In this document: piece by piece, positions 1 to 8,706 of the stretch
Numbering within the stretch: position 1 is the first letter of the stretch
How the letters are laid out: each line of letters opens with the position of its first letter
Source of the DNA: Enterococcus faecalis_A
Lineage (GTDB): Bacteria; Bacillota; Bacilli; Lactobacillales; Enterococcaceae
Length of the DNA: 64,000 nucleotides
Assembly (NCBI GenBank): GCA_051295955.1
Contig: JBPDWA010000004.1
Coordinates: 1 to 64,000, forward strand
Direction: 5' to 3'
Program-made: the position numbers and the translations under genes
Notes under the pieces: model-generated
The model's database searches: none
Told to the model about the DNA's origin: nothing
What the model saw: the letters and a program-made list of their open reading frames with translations, nothing else

Positions 1-2
1 TT

Positions 3-203
3 TTAGATGCTATGCAGGCGATGGGGTGTACGGAACAAACAATGGTGACAATTCCTTCACAGAAATTTCAAGAAAAGCTAAGCTTGACGCATCAAATGAG
101 TAGTAAATTTCGTGACTTAACTAAAGACATTACCGCAAAAATAGGTGAATTAGTTCAACGAGACCAAGAATTAGCGAACCAAATCAACGAAGCAGTGACT
201 TGA
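3..203 (+). CDS. C-terminal end of an unidentified protein (partial)
   Basis: The reading frame is open from the left edge (Leu-Asp-Ala-Met...) to a TGA stop, so this is the tail of a gene starting outside the window. About 66 residues are visible; they are charged, Gln-rich and probably helical (ending in ELANQINEAVT), with no membrane segment or motif I recognise. An internal ATG at 12 has no clear ribosome binding site, which favours a truncated longer gene over a small complete one. Function unknown. Confidence 0.5.
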   Translation, partial: LDAMQAMGCTEQTMVTIPSQKFQEKLSLTHQMSSKFRDLTKDITAKIGELVQRDQELANQINEAVT

Positions 204-447
204 CCATAAAAAGCGTGGAACGTTGTCTGAGAAAACTAAGCGTTTTAGTAATTCTTTTAACAATAAATCTTACCAAAGAAAAAACTCCTTTATTAACCTT
301 TCTATGAGGTATTAAAAGAATTTTATTGGCCAGTTGGTAGAGCAGCCTCATTGATCAGTGCCTACGTGGTTAATGTACTTGTAGTTCAAAAATAGCTTGG
401 ATTACATATTCAATGAGTGATAAAGTCTATCAAAACAACAACCATTC
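204..447. other. Intergenic gap with no supported gene
   Basis: A 244-base AT-rich gap between the partial left gene and the convergent SufT-like gene. It contains a D-arm-like stretch (AGTTGGTAGAGCA near 331-343) and a T-loop-like GTTCAAAAAT further on, but no cloverleaf can be folded. No convincing terminator with a T run is seen. Confidence 0.4.
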
Positions 448-789
448 TTAGCGAATCCCCAGAGCAATTCTTGCATAACGGCTCATTTTATCAGTTGTCC
501 AAGCAGGATACCAGACTAATTTTACTTCAACATTATTTACTTGCGGAACGTCTTTTAGCGCTTCGTGTATTTGATCGGTTAAGATATCTGCTAAAGGGCA
601 ACCCATGGTAGTCAAAGTCATTTTGATGACTGTGTCTCCATTTTGAGCAAACTCCACCTCGTAAATTAAACCTAGGTTCACAATATCTATGCCTAATTCT
701 GGGTCAATCACGGTCTCTAGCGCTGTCATAATTTCTTCTTTAATGGCTTCAACTTCTTCAGCAGACCATTCTTGGTGTACTTCACTCAT
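448..789 (-). CDS. MIP18/DUF59 iron-sulfur assembly factor (SufT/PaaD-like)
   Basis: Encodes 113 residues of the DUF59/MIP18 family, whose members help mature iron-sulfur proteins (SufT, PaaD and eukaryotic CIA2 relatives). Visible family signatures are VIDPELGIDIVNLGLIY near residues 25-45, MTLTTMGCPLAD with the conserved Cys near residue 67, and VKLVWYPAWTTDKMS towards the C terminus. The frame is open further upstream, but the ATG at 789 is preceded by AAAGGAG with good spacing and matches the family start. The gene stands alone on the minus strand, away from any suf operon. The exact client protein cannot be deduced. Confidence 0.85.
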   Translation of the reverse strand: MSEVHQEWSAEEVEAIKEEIMTALETVIDPELGIDIVNLGLIYEVEFAQNGDTVIKMTLTTMGCPLADILTDQIHEALKDVPQVNNVEVKLVWYPAWTTDKMSRYARIALGIR

Positions 790-1270
790 GTGTATCGACT
801 CCTTTATCGTTAATTCTCTCATATCATACCTTTTTTTATAGTATTTGTAAATGAGAATCTCTAGGGTTAATCGAGAATAAGTAGGCATATTAGAACTTTC
901 ATTATTATGTTTAGGTAACTTTAGCGGAATTAAATTCTTTATTTTATTAAAAATATTAAATTGAAGAAGAGAGCATTGAAACACAAATTTCCAATAAATC
1001 ATGTTTCCTTCATCAAGATGAAAGTTCTAGTTGCTCGTTTAATCATCGCTGACAATTAGTCGGCTAAATGCTAATAAACTTTAATTTAGGTTGGAAAAGT
1101 CTAGGAGAAAGAAGCTGGGACTTTCATTCCAATGGATCAAGAGGTTACGTAATAGCTAAATAGTTAGGTTGCTCGAACGTTACAGGTTGAAACTATCACA
1201 ATTTTAGAAGAACTTGTACATACAAATATATTTATTTGAAATAAAATTTTACGTTAGGTTAAAAAAATAT
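790..1270. other. Intergenic region between sufT-like gene and nagY promoter
   Basis: About 480 AT-rich bases between divergent genes. A minus-strand promoter for the DUF59 gene is expected here but no near-consensus pair stands out. Around 1105-1130 a stretch (GAAAGAAGCTGGGACTTTC) resembles the degenerate 'aagctgggac' sequences common in enterococcal intergenic DNA. No open reading frame with a ribosome binding site was found. Confidence 0.35.
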
Positions 1271-1299
1271 TTGACAAATGGTCTATATCTTTGTAAAAT
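1271..1299 (+). promoter_or_regulatory. Sigma-A promoter of nagY-nagE
   Basis: A TTGACA -35 box, 17-base spacer and TAAAAT -10 box. Transcription would start near 1306 and produce a leader of about 150 nt before nagY, containing the antiterminator/terminator switch. Confidence 0.8.
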
Positions 1300-1325
1300 G
1301 AATGCTGTTAACAATAAATAGCTTT

Positions 1326-1412
1326 TTCATGTGACTGGATAATACTAGGCATGGAAGGATGTCGTAAGAAAATGGCGATTGTATTACTTATGGGATTTTT
1401 CTATGCTTTTTT
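1326..1412 (+). promoter_or_regulatory. RAT antiterminator overlapping an intrinsic terminator (nagY leader)
   Basis: A ribonucleic antiterminator-like hairpin spans 1326-1355: TTCATG pairs with CATGGA and CTGG with CTAG around an ATAATA loop. The GTGACTGG...TAGGCA context resembles sac/bgl-type RAT sites. Its 3' half is reused by a terminator: GCATGGAA (1349-1356) pairs with TTCTATGC (1399-1406), followed by six T. The two structures cannot coexist, as expected for control by a BglG/LicT-type protein, here presumably NagY itself. Base pairings are seen in the sequence; binding is inferred. Confidence 0.7.
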
Positions 1413-1459
1413 GTGTGCATGAAAAAGCAACCGTTTACTTCTGCAGAAGAGGAATGTTT

Positions 1460-2293
1460 ATGAAAATAAAAAAAGTGTTAAATCAAAATGCCGTCATTGT
1501 TTTAGATGATGGGCATGAAAAGGTGGCTGTCGGTAAAGGTGTCGGATTTAACAAAAAAAGAAATGATTTGTTAGCTCGGCAACAGGTGGAGCGCATGTTT
1601 GTAATGGAACCGGAAGGCATAAAAAAGCTGCAGGTTTTACTGTCACAAATTGACGATAAATATTTTTTGGTTAGTGAAGAGATTATTAAGCACGCCGAAA
1701 CGGTTTTGGGTGAAAAATTAAATGACCATATTAACATCGGCCTAAGCGATCATATTGCTTTTGCAGCTGAAAACATCCAAAATCAGATTGTGGTTCGCAA
1801 TAAGCTATTAAAGGAAATCGAAGTCTTATACAGTGAAGAATTCGCTATTGCTCAATGGGGAGTTGAATATTTAACGCAAAGCTTGGGTATTCCTTTTAGC
1901 TATGATGAAGCTGGTTACATTGCTATTCACATTCACAGTGCTCGCAGCGGACGTAAAGATAATCGTAAAAGTATTCGCGAAGTGTCGATTGTTTCAGAAA
2001 TTATTCATCTTATTGAGCAAGAATTAGATATTGATATTCATCACGAAGAGCATAGTTTGAGCTATTCGCGTTTAGTAAACCATTTGCGTTTATTTCTTCA
2101 GCGGTTTCAAGAAAATCAGTATGCCGTTTTAGATGATGAGATCTTAGAGATCGTAAAGAAAAAATATCAGGAAAGTTATGAAATTTCGCAAAAAATTCAC
2201 CACTTATTGAAACGAGATTTTCATTTTCAAGTACCTAAAGAAGATCTGGGTTATTTAGCCATTCACATTGAACGGCTGCGGATGACCAAATAA
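1460..2293 (+). CDS. nagY: BglG/LicT-family transcriptional antiterminator NagY
   Basis: A 277-residue RNA-binding antiterminator. The N-terminal CAT RNA-binding domain is about residues 1-55 (MKIKKVLNQNAVIV..., GKGVGFNKK). Two PTS regulation domains (PRD1 about 65-170, PRD2 about 175-277) carry the conserved histidines, for example HIHSAR and HIERL. PRDs are phosphorylated by HPr and the cognate EII to switch RNA binding. I chose ATG 1460 (RBS AGAGG) over upstream in-frame codons because it gives the usual family start and length. It lies 20 bp upstream of a GlcNAc-type PTS permease, as for E. faecalis NagY, and should control its own leader. GlcT is the closest alternative name. Confidence 0.88.
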   Translation: MKIKKVLNQNAVIVLDDGHEKVAVGKGVGFNKKRNDLLARQQVERMFVMEPEGIKKLQVLLSQIDDKYFLVSEEIIKHAETVLGEKLNDHINIGLSDHIAFAAENIQNQIVVRNKLLKEIEVLYSEEFAIAQWGVEYLTQSLGIPFSYDEAGYIAIHIHSARSGRKDNRKSIREVSIVSEIIHLIEQELDIDIHHEEHSLSYSRLVNHLRLFLQRFQENQYAVLDDEILEIVKKKYQESYEISQKIHHLLKRDFHFQVPKEDLGYLAIHIERLRMTK

Positions 2294-2313
2294 AAGTCGA
2301 AGGAGACAACAAA

Positions 2314-4314
2314 GTGAAAGCTTATATGCAAAGAATGGGACGTTCATTAATGTTGCCGGTTGCAGTATTGCCGGCTGCATCATTACTGGTGGGAATCGCC
2401 AATTGGATTGTAGGAACACTTGGTGCAAGTCCAGCAACTACCTTTTTAATGAATAGTGGCTTGGCTATTTTAAATAATTTGGCGCTATTATTTGCCGTTG
2501 GTTTAGCCTTAGGCATGTCAAAAGATAAGGACGGGGCAGCAGCCTTAGCTGGTTTAGTTGCTTACTTAGTACCAAAAACGGTTTTGGATCCAACTTCGAT
2601 TCAAGCTCTTAAAGGTTTAAAAGATGTAGCTGACGTTAACCCGGCTTTTAGCAGCATGGGCAATAATGTGTTCGTGGGAATTATTGCTGGTTTAGTTGCT
2701 GCCGCAATGTATAATCGATTTAGTCAAGTAAAATTACCGATGGCACTTTCTTTCTTTAGTGGAAAGCGCTTAGTACCGATTATGTCAGCATTTTCCATGT
2801 TGTTTGTATCAATGGTACTATTTTTCTTCTGGCCGGTAGTCTATAACGGCTTGGTTACTTTTGGTAAAGGCATTGCCAGTTTGGGATTTGTTGGTGCTGG
2901 TTTGTACGGATTTTTCAATCGTTTATTGATTCCAACTGGTTTACATCATGCGTTAAACTCTGTCTTTTGGTTTGACGTAGCCGGTATTAATGATATTGGA
3001 AACTTTTTAGCTGGTCAGCAGGCTTTGGAAAGTGGTAAAGCAGTTATCGGTCAAACGGGCATGTATCAAGCTGGTTTTTTCCCGGTGATGATGTTCGGTT
3101 TGCCAGCGGGGGCTTTTGCTATCTACCAATGTGCTCGTCCAGAAAAGAAAAAAATTACGGCTTCCTTGATGCTAGCAGCCGGTTTTGCAGCCTTCTTTAC
3201 GGGAGTGACCGAGCCATTAGAATTTTCTTTTATGTTTGTGGCTTGGCCATTATATGTTTTACATGCAGTCTTCACCGGAATTTCTTTAGGTTTTGCTGCT
3301 TTTATGCAATGGACGAATGGATTTGCGTTTAGCGCTGGCTTTGTAGATTTCTTTCTAGGCATAAAAAATCCAGTGGCTAACCAACCGCTAATGTTAATTC
3401 TTCAAGGAATTGTTTTAGCTTTCATCTATTATTTTGGTTTCCGTTTTGCCATTAAAAAATTCAATCTAATGACCCCAGGGTGTGAAATTGGTGAAGGAGA
3501 AGAAGCTTTGGCTATTGATGAGTCAGACAATACTAATAAATATGCCGCTTTAGCTCATAAGATTTACGAAGGTTTAGGCGCTGATAGCAATGTCACTGCC
3601 ATTGATAATTGTACGACGCGCTTACGAATTACCGTTAAAGATACAACAGTAGTTGACCAAGAAAAAATTAAAAGGACTGGCGTACCGGGCGTGAAGGTGA
3701 TCAGCGGTCAAAACATTCAAGTGATTGTGGGTACGGAAGTACAGTTTGTGGCAGATGAAATGCAAAAGCTGCAAGGAAAAGGAACTGTTATGACTGAAAA
3801 TACCACTGCTGCAGCCAGCTCGATAACAACTGAGTCAACACTTGCTACAGTAAAAATAACTGAACTCTATGCGGTAGCAGCTGGGAAAGTACTTCCGATT
3901 ACAGCGGTTCAGGATGAGGTGTTTTCAACAAAAATGATGGGGGATGGGTTTGCGATCATACCTGAAAATGGTCATGTTTTTGCCCCTGTAGCTGGGAAAA
4001 TTACCAGCATCTTCCCAACAAAACACGCTTTGGGGATTCAAACACCAACTGGCTTGGAACTTTTATTGCATATGGGCTTAGATACAGTTGAATTAAAAGG
4101 AGCGCCGTTTACTTTGCATGTCGCAATTGAGCAAACGATTCAGCCAGGTGATCTCATTGCCACCATCGATTTGGCCGCTTTGGCGCAAGCTGGTAAAGCA
4201 TCCGATTTGATTGTCGCATTTACAAATCAAGATCAAGTTGCGTCGTATGAACTAACTCAGGCTGAGCAAACAGTGGAAGCCAGCGAAGTTATCGGCCAAG
4301 TTATCGCAAAATAA
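2314..4314 (+). CDS. nagE: PTS N-acetylglucosamine-specific EIICBA permease
   Basis: A 666-residue membrane PTS permease in domain order IIC (about 1-385), IIB (about 405-485) and IIA (about 520-666). It takes up and phosphorylates a sugar using phosphate from HPr. The IIB phosphorylation Cys is about residue 433 (DNCTTRLR); the IIA histidines are about 571 and 586 (TKHALG, LLLHMGLD). The IIC motif LIPTGLHHALNSVFWF resembles GlcNAc-type NagE rather than glucose PtsG, which has LIPFGLHH followed by aromatic residues. The start is GTG 2314 with RBS GAAGGAGA. Glucose or a mixed substrate remains possible. It is followed by a strong terminator. Confidence 0.87.
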   Translation: MKAYMQRMGRSLMLPVAVLPAASLLVGIANWIVGTLGASPATTFLMNSGLAILNNLALLFAVGLALGMSKDKDGAAALAGLVAYLVPKTVLDPTSIQALKGLKDVADVNPAFSSMGNNVFVGIIAGLVAAAMYNRFSQVKLPMALSFFSGKRLVPIMSAFSMLFVSMVLFFFWPVVYNGLVTFGKGIASLGFVGAGLYGFFNRLLIPTGLHHALNSVFWFDVAGINDIGNFLAGQQALESGKAVIGQTGMYQAGFFPVMMFGLPAGAFAIYQCARPEKKKITASLMLAAGFAAFFTGVTEPLEFSFMFVAWPLYVLHAVFTGISLGFAAFMQWTNGFAFSAGFVDFFLGIKNPVANQPLMLILQGIVLAFIYYFGFRFAIKKFNLMTPGCEIGEGEEALAIDESDNTNKYAALAHKIYEGLGADSNVTAIDNCTTRLRITVKDTTVVDQEKIKRTGVPGVKVISGQNIQVIVGTEVQFVADEMQKLQGKGTVMTENTTAAASSITTESTLATVKITELYAVAAGKVLPITAVQDEVFSTKMMGDGFAIIPENGHVFAPVAGKITSIFPTKHALGIQTPTGLELLLHMGLDTVELKGAPFTLHVAIEQTIQPGDLIATIDLAALAQAGKASDLIVAFTNQDQVASYELTQAEQTVEASEVIGQVIAK

Positions 4315-4340
4315 ATTTTCTTTACTATAATAAAAAAACA

Positions 4341-4377
4341 AAGCCAAAAGTGGTTGAGACTTTTGGCTTCGTTTTTT
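4341..4377. terminator. Bidirectional terminator between nagE and mprF
   Basis: AAGCCAAAAGT (4341-4351) pairs perfectly with ACTTTTGGCTT (4359-4369) around a 7-nt loop. It is flanked by an A-rich run on one side and GTTTTTT on the other, so it can serve both converging genes. Confidence 0.85.
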
Positions 4378-4400
4378 GAAAGTTTATGGACAGTTACAGC

Positions 4401-6989
4401 TTAACGTTGTGACTGATTTCTTAGAATTCGTTTAAGTCCATGGAATTTTGGCTGTTTTTCAACTGGCGCATTATCAATAATTAGCAAGGCAATCATCACA
4501 TAGGCGATAAAGCTATCACGGGAATAAAGCGTGTAGCGTGGCACCCAACTGGTAGCAAATTTATTTTTATAATCTCGTAATCCTTGAAAAGAATAAAAGT
4601 GAGTGCCAAACTCATAAACTAAATACGCGATGCGCTCTTGAAGAAAGCTTTTTCTTGAAGTCCCTACATTGGCTAACGGAGCCATCCCTAAATTAAAATA
4701 GGTAAAACCGTTAGTTTTCAACGCATCAAACAATGAAATAAATAAGTAATCCATCACACCAGCTGGTGCATCTTTTCGATAGCGCATTAAATCTATCGTT
4801 CCTTCATCGGTGGTGTAAGTAGGTATCAAATTGGCAAAAGCGATAAGGCGCTGATTTTGGTCCTTCACAACGGCTATTTTGCTGCGTTGTAAGTAGGATT
4901 CTGAAAAGAAACCTAAGGAAAAGCCTTTTTCCTTGCGCTCACCGAGCCATTCATCTGATACAATTTTTAACTCAGCCATTACTTCCTCGGAAAAAGGTGG
5001 CTGTAATATTTCAAAGCGATAATTTTCCTTATCGAAACGGTTCATAATCGCTCGTTCTCCTTTACGTTTTTTTCCTGAAAGAGAGAAGCTTGGCAAATCA
5101 ACGTGAGCTTCTTCGCCCATTTTAATAAAATCGTAGCCGAATTCATGCAAAAACATAACGATTTCTTCTGAAGCTTCATAGAAAACGGGTTGATAACCTA
5201 GTTGATCCGTTTCGTGAATAAATTGTTCTAAAGCAGGAGCAAAATCAGCTTTGTTCCCCGAAGGATCGCCCATCACAATACATTTGTTGTTAAAGGTTTT
5301 AAATTGCAGCAATACGGTTTCTTCGTCGGCTTGATTTTTATAGATGTAGCACTCTTTATCGTTTAAAAAAATCAGCTGACTGTCGACATTACCACCGTAG
5401 GTTTGCAAAATATGCAGCGCTCGTTCGGGTTCTAATGTTTGACCGAAGGTTTTTTTCTGACCTTGTAAGTAGCGTATAAAAAAGTAAATAAACACAGATA
5501 CAATGAGTATTCCCAGAAAACCAGACAGCCAAATTTTTTCCGATGGGAATAAAAAGAATGAAATCGAATGCCGATGTCTGTGAGGAAAAGCTGGTAAGTT
5601 GTACACACCGATCACCAAGTAGAGCACGGTTAAAAGAACTAAAATAATTGTATCTACAGTGATCATTTCCCATGAGTACACTAACTGCTGGCGGTAAAGC
5701 TCTTCTTTTGAAAACACAATGCTGATCAATAAAAGAGCTAGAAATATAATCGCTACAAAATTAAAATCTTGGACAAACGTATAGACCAACGTCAATAAAA
5801 ACAACACAATTGTGGGAACGTAAGCCCGCTTCACACGAGCAGAAATGCCTCGACCCATAATAATTAAGGAAAAACCTAGCAAGATGGCCGGCAGCTGGGT
5901 TAAAATATGAAACTGTAGCGGATTAAGCCGACTTAGCCATTTAATTTCATCAAAAGCTTCTGGAATCGTGGCAGATAGCACCATCATAATGCCGGAAAAA
6001 TACATGAAAAAAACGACTAACTTATGAGCAACTTCCTTGGCTAAATCTGTGGGAATATTGGAATAGCGTTGATTCAAACTGTGACTTAAATTTTTTATGA
6101 AAAAAACTACCCCGATGAAAAACGGAATAAAGTAATAAAACAGCCGGTAAAGTAAAATCCACACAACGACCGTTTCTCGATGAATGCCTAAAGCGGACAA
6201 ACCAAAAATCATCATAATATCAAAACTTCCCAGTTCACCGGGAATCAAAGAGACGATCCCAATGACAGAAGCAGCTACAAATAAAGGAATCACTTGTAAC
6301 GGATGCATCGGAATCTCCATTAAAGCTCCGATTAGTAAGAAACTTCCGCCAACACCAGTCCATTCAAGAAACGAGATTGCAATTAGCTGAAAGCGTGTTT
6401 TACGATCCAAATCACCAATATACTCATCTTTTTTTACATAAGAGGCAATCAGCACAATCGGAAAATACAAGCTGCCTAATGCCAGCCAAATCCAGTATTG
6501 TTGTAGAAAATGGTTGGTATATCCAGTCAAAAGCATAATAAAAGACAACAGACTGTAAATGGACAATCCGGCCATTAAAAAAAGTAAAATTTTCGATAAT
6601 GCTTTAACTACTTGTTTTCCTTGAGTGGCTTTACCATAAAACTCAGAGCGGAGGCCGATGCTGACGATTCCGCCGAATCCAGCAATATTATTGATAGTAT
6701 TAATCAGCCAACTAGTTTCAAATAAATAAAGAGGTTTGGGCTTTTGACCTAAAATCCGATTTAAAACCAGGTCATAGCCGATCATCGGTACCACAGAAAG
6801 CAAACCGATAAGCAGCATACAAACAATCTTCCAAGGAGGAATACTTTGAAATACGATGGCTAACTGATCGAAGGAAAGCTTTTTGGAAATGGTTAAAAGC
6901 TCACCAAAGACGATAATCAGTACCGAAACCATAAAAATAATTTTGAAAAAGCCAGCATGATCTTTGATCCATTGAACGATTTTCTTCAT
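4401..6989 (-). CDS. mprF: Bifunctional lysylphosphatidylglycerol flippase/synthetase MprF
   Basis: About 862 residues. The N-terminal two-thirds is a polytopic flippase region (about 12-14 hydrophobic segments), and the C-terminal third (about residues 530-850) is the soluble DUF2156 aminoacyl-tRNA-dependent transferase. Recognisable stretches include GELGSFDIMM in the flippase region, and KEKGFSLGFFSESYL, LMRYRKDAPAGVMDYLF and FNLGMAPLANVG in the synthase. The family transfers lysine from Lys-tRNA to phosphatidylglycerol and flips it outward, lowering sensitivity to cationic peptides. A GTG at 6998 abuts the upstream stop codon, but ATG 6989 has a better-placed AGGTGA. It is the second gene of a two-gene operon with an alpha/beta hydrolase. 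Amino-acid specificity cannot be read from sequence. Confidence 0.93.
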   Translation of the reverse strand: MKKIVQWIKDHAGFFKIIFMVSVLIIVFGELLTISKKLSFDQLAIVFQSIPPWKIVCMLLIGLLSVVPMIGYDLVLNRILGQKPKPLYLFETSWLINTINNIAGFGGIVSIGLRSEFYGKATQGKQVVKALSKILLFLMAGLSIYSLLSFIMLLTGYTNHFLQQYWIWLALGSLYFPIVLIASYVKKDEYIGDLDRKTRFQLIAISFLEWTGVGGSFLLIGALMEIPMHPLQVIPLFVAASVIGIVSLIPGELGSFDIMMIFGLSALGIHRETVVVWILLYRLFYYFIPFFIGVVFFIKNLSHSLNQRYSNIPTDLAKEVAHKLVVFFMYFSGIMMVLSATIPEAFDEIKWLSRLNPLQFHILTQLPAILLGFSLIIMGRGISARVKRAYVPTIVLFLLTLVYTFVQDFNFVAIIFLALLLISIVFSKEELYRQQLVYSWEMITVDTIILVLLTVLYLVIGVYNLPAFPHRHRHSISFFLFPSEKIWLSGFLGILIVSVFIYFFIRYLQGQKKTFGQTLEPERALHILQTYGGNVDSQLIFLNDKECYIYKNQADEETVLLQFKTFNNKCIVMGDPSGNKADFAPALEQFIHETDQLGYQPVFYEASEEIVMFLHEFGYDFIKMGEEAHVDLPSFSLSGKKRKGERAIMNRFDKENYRFEILQPPFSEEVMAELKIVSDEWLGERKEKGFSLGFFSESYLQRSKIAVVKDQNQRLIAFANLIPTYTTDEGTIDLMRYRKDAPAGVMDYLFISLFDALKTNGFTYFNLGMAPLANVGTSRKSFLQERIAYLVYEFGTHFYSFQGLRDYKNKFATSWVPRYTLYSRDSFIAYVMIALLIIDNAPVEKQPKFHGLKRILRNQSQR

Positions 6990-6998
6990 TTTAGTCAC

Positions 6999-7718
6999 CT
7001 ACTTTTTTAATAAGAATGTTAGCACTTCATGATTGAACGTGGCTGGGTCCTTTTCAGCAAAGGAGTGCCCCTGATGTGAAATCAATACAAATGAAGCTTG
7101 GGGAATGGCTTGGACCAATCCTAAAGAATGAGAACGCTTGATGATATCATATTTACCGACAATCACCAACACTTCACAAGTAAACTGTGTTAATTGCTCA
7201 AATGTGACACCAATATCATCCAATTGCAATTGCACAATCAGTAATCGCTGATGGGCTTTGGCACTGAAGAGAGCAAGAATGCGAAACCAGCCGTATTGTA
7301 GATACGTCAATAGTCTTCCTCTTAACTTGACCCCGGAAAAGGTGATGTTGCCAGCATTTAAAACTAAACGATGAACCATCTCAGCATACATCGAGGTGAA
7401 AACCATCGCTAGATTAGCGCCATCACTAAAGCCTACAATATCAAGTGAGCTTACCTGTTCAGCATCTGCCAGCTCCTTTAAATCTTGTGCCATTTGCCTG
7501 AAGCTAAGAGCAGTGCTGGTGTTGGTTGAGCGACCGTGAGCGCGACTGTCAATGGCATAGACGGTAAAGTAACGACTAAAAGCTGCTCGTTGATTTTTAA
7601 AATAATCACTGCTGCTACCATTACCATGGAGTAAAAAAAGGGGACGACCCGAACCGGACACTTCAAAATAAATAGTGCTGCCATCAGCTACTTGAATATT
7701 TTTCTTTTCAATTTCCAT
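6999..7718 (-). CDS. Alpha/beta hydrolase upstream of mprF
   Basis: A soluble alpha/beta hydrolase of about 239 residues. The oxyanion-loop motif LLHGNGSSSDYF follows the first strands; the nucleophile elbow is GFSDGANL (Ser in G-F-S-D-G); the acid is probably in VIVGKYDIIK, and the catalytic His in SHQGHSFAEKDP. It has no signal peptide. ATG 7718 is chosen because GGGTGA lies at correct spacing, whereas the ATG at 7733 has none. The TAG stop touches the first possible start of mprF, so the two genes are co-transcribed. A role in lipid or membrane stress is suggested only by that linkage; substrate unknown. Confidence 0.8.
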   Translation of the reverse strand: MEIEKKNIQVADGSTIYFEVSGSGRPLFLLHGNGSSSDYFKNQRAAFSRYFTVYAIDSRAHGRSTNTSTALSFRQMAQDLKELADAEQVSSLDIVGFSDGANLAMVFTSMYAEMVHRLVLNAGNITFSGVKLRGRLLTYLQYGWFRILALFSAKAHQRLLIVQLQLDDIGVTFEQLTQFTCEVLVIVGKYDIIKRSHSLGLVQAIPQASFVLISHQGHSFAEKDPATFNHEVLTFLLKK

Positions 7719-7736
7719 ATCAAATTCACCCATTTC

Positions 7737-7771
7737 TATACTAGTATAGCGGTTTTGATAATATTTTTGAA
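7737..7771 (-). promoter_or_regulatory. Probable promoter of hydrolase-mprF operon with 12-bp palindrome
   Basis: On the minus strand TTCAAA, a 17-base spacer and TATACT form a plausible promoter. The -10 box is part of a perfect 12-bp palindrome TATACTAGTATA (7737-7748), which could be an operator. The promoter score is modest because the -35 box is poor. Confidence 0.45.
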
Positions 7772-7887
7772 CAAAAAAGATTTTTATTAAATAAAGCTAA
7801 AGAATCCTGTAAAAACTTCGCATTTTTTTTAGGAGTCAAGTAAGATAAAGAATATCTTGAATTTTCGGAATAAGTTTGGATGATTGG

Positions 7888-8505
7888 ATGAATAAAATGA
7901 AAAAAATTATCGTGAAAATAATAGGTATATTTTTTATAGCTATTCTTATATTTGTTGGCTTTTTAGGCTTTCAAGTACATCAAAATGTTCAACGAGTGAA
8001 AGCTTACGAAAAAATAGTTGACGCAGAAGTTGCTAAAAATCAAATTCCTCAATATAAAAATTTAGTGCTGGCGATTATCTACACTGAATCAAAAGGAAAG
8101 AGTGTTGATTTAATGCAAAGTAGTGAAAGTGCTTATGGTAGTCAGGCAGTCATCAATACGCAGGAAGAAAGCATCAGCCAAGGCGTAAAGTTTTTAGCAG
8201 AGGCATTGCAAAAAGCACAAGCAGCCAACTGTGATGAATGGACAGGTGTCCAGGCGTATAACTTTGGATTGGATTACATTGAATTTGTAAAAGAACGTGG
8301 AGGTGAAAACACCGTTGAATTAGCGGAGGAATATTCTCGCGAAGTTCTTTCGCCACTTTTAGGCAACGAAGAAAAAACAAAGTATCGCTATTATCGACTT
8401 CAATCCTTCTTTTATAATGGCGGGTACCTTTACCAAAATGGCGGAAATATGTTTTATGCTGATTTAGTAAGAATGAACCAAACGTTGATTCGCTGGTTTT
8501 CATAG
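7888..8505 (+). CDS. Lysozyme-like (SLT-fold) membrane-anchored protein
   Basis: About 205 residues. A single N-terminal hydrophobic segment (IIGIFFIAILIFVGFLG) is followed by an extracellular lysozyme/SLT-like domain of the pneumococcal vaccine antigen A / CwlT-N type. The catalytic Glu is likely in AIIYTESKGKSVDLMQSSES, and the family-typical VQAYNFG and SFFYNGGYL follow. Such proteins cleave peptidoglycan glycan strands. Possible starts are TTG 7876, ATG 7888 and ATG 7897; none has a strong RBS, so the start is uncertain. It is followed by a possible small membrane ORF and a P-type ATPase gene. Confidence 0.78.
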   Translation: MNKMKKIIVKIIGIFFIAILIFVGFLGFQVHQNVQRVKAYEKIVDAEVAKNQIPQYKNLVLAIIYTESKGKSVDLMQSSESAYGSQAVINTQEESISQGVKFLAEALQKAQAANCDEWTGVQAYNFGLDYIEFVKERGGENTVELAEEYSREVLSPLLGNEEKTKYRYYRLQSFFYNGGYLYQNGGNMFYADLVRMNQTLIRWFS

Positions 8506-8515
8506 AAGTTAGAGG

Positions 8516-8662
8516 ATGAATGAGAAAAGCAATTGGTGGCAGAAAAAGTATAAAGATTTGAAAAAGAAAAAGGATAGCTGGCTTTTTTCAGCTAGCTTTT
8601 TTATTGTCTCAGGGATTGTCTTTTTTAGAGCATTACTTGCAGTTCTGTGCATTTCCAAGTAA
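8516..8662 (+). CDS. Possible 48-residue small membrane protein
   Basis: Starts 10 bases after the lysozyme-like gene. It has a basic, Trp/Lys-rich N terminus (NEKSNWWQKKYKDLKKKK) followed by one hydrophobic segment of about 24 residues and ends in CISK. The composition is protein-like, but the RBS is poor (AGAGG touches the ATG) and a terminator-like hairpin lies inside it. It could be a small membrane peptide or chance. Confidence 0.3.
   Translation: MNEKSNWWQKKYKDLKKKKDSWLFSASFFIVSGIVFFRALLAVLCISK
8575..8604 (+). terminator. Terminator-like hairpin after the lysozyme-like gene
   Basis: TAGCTG (8575-8580) pairs with CAGCTA (8589-8594) around an 8-nt loop, followed by GCTTTTTTATT. It lies within the possible small ORF. 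Confidence 0.5.
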
Positions 8663-8706
8663 ACTAAAAGAGATGTACAAAAAATTAAAGGCAGGGATAA
8701 AGTTGG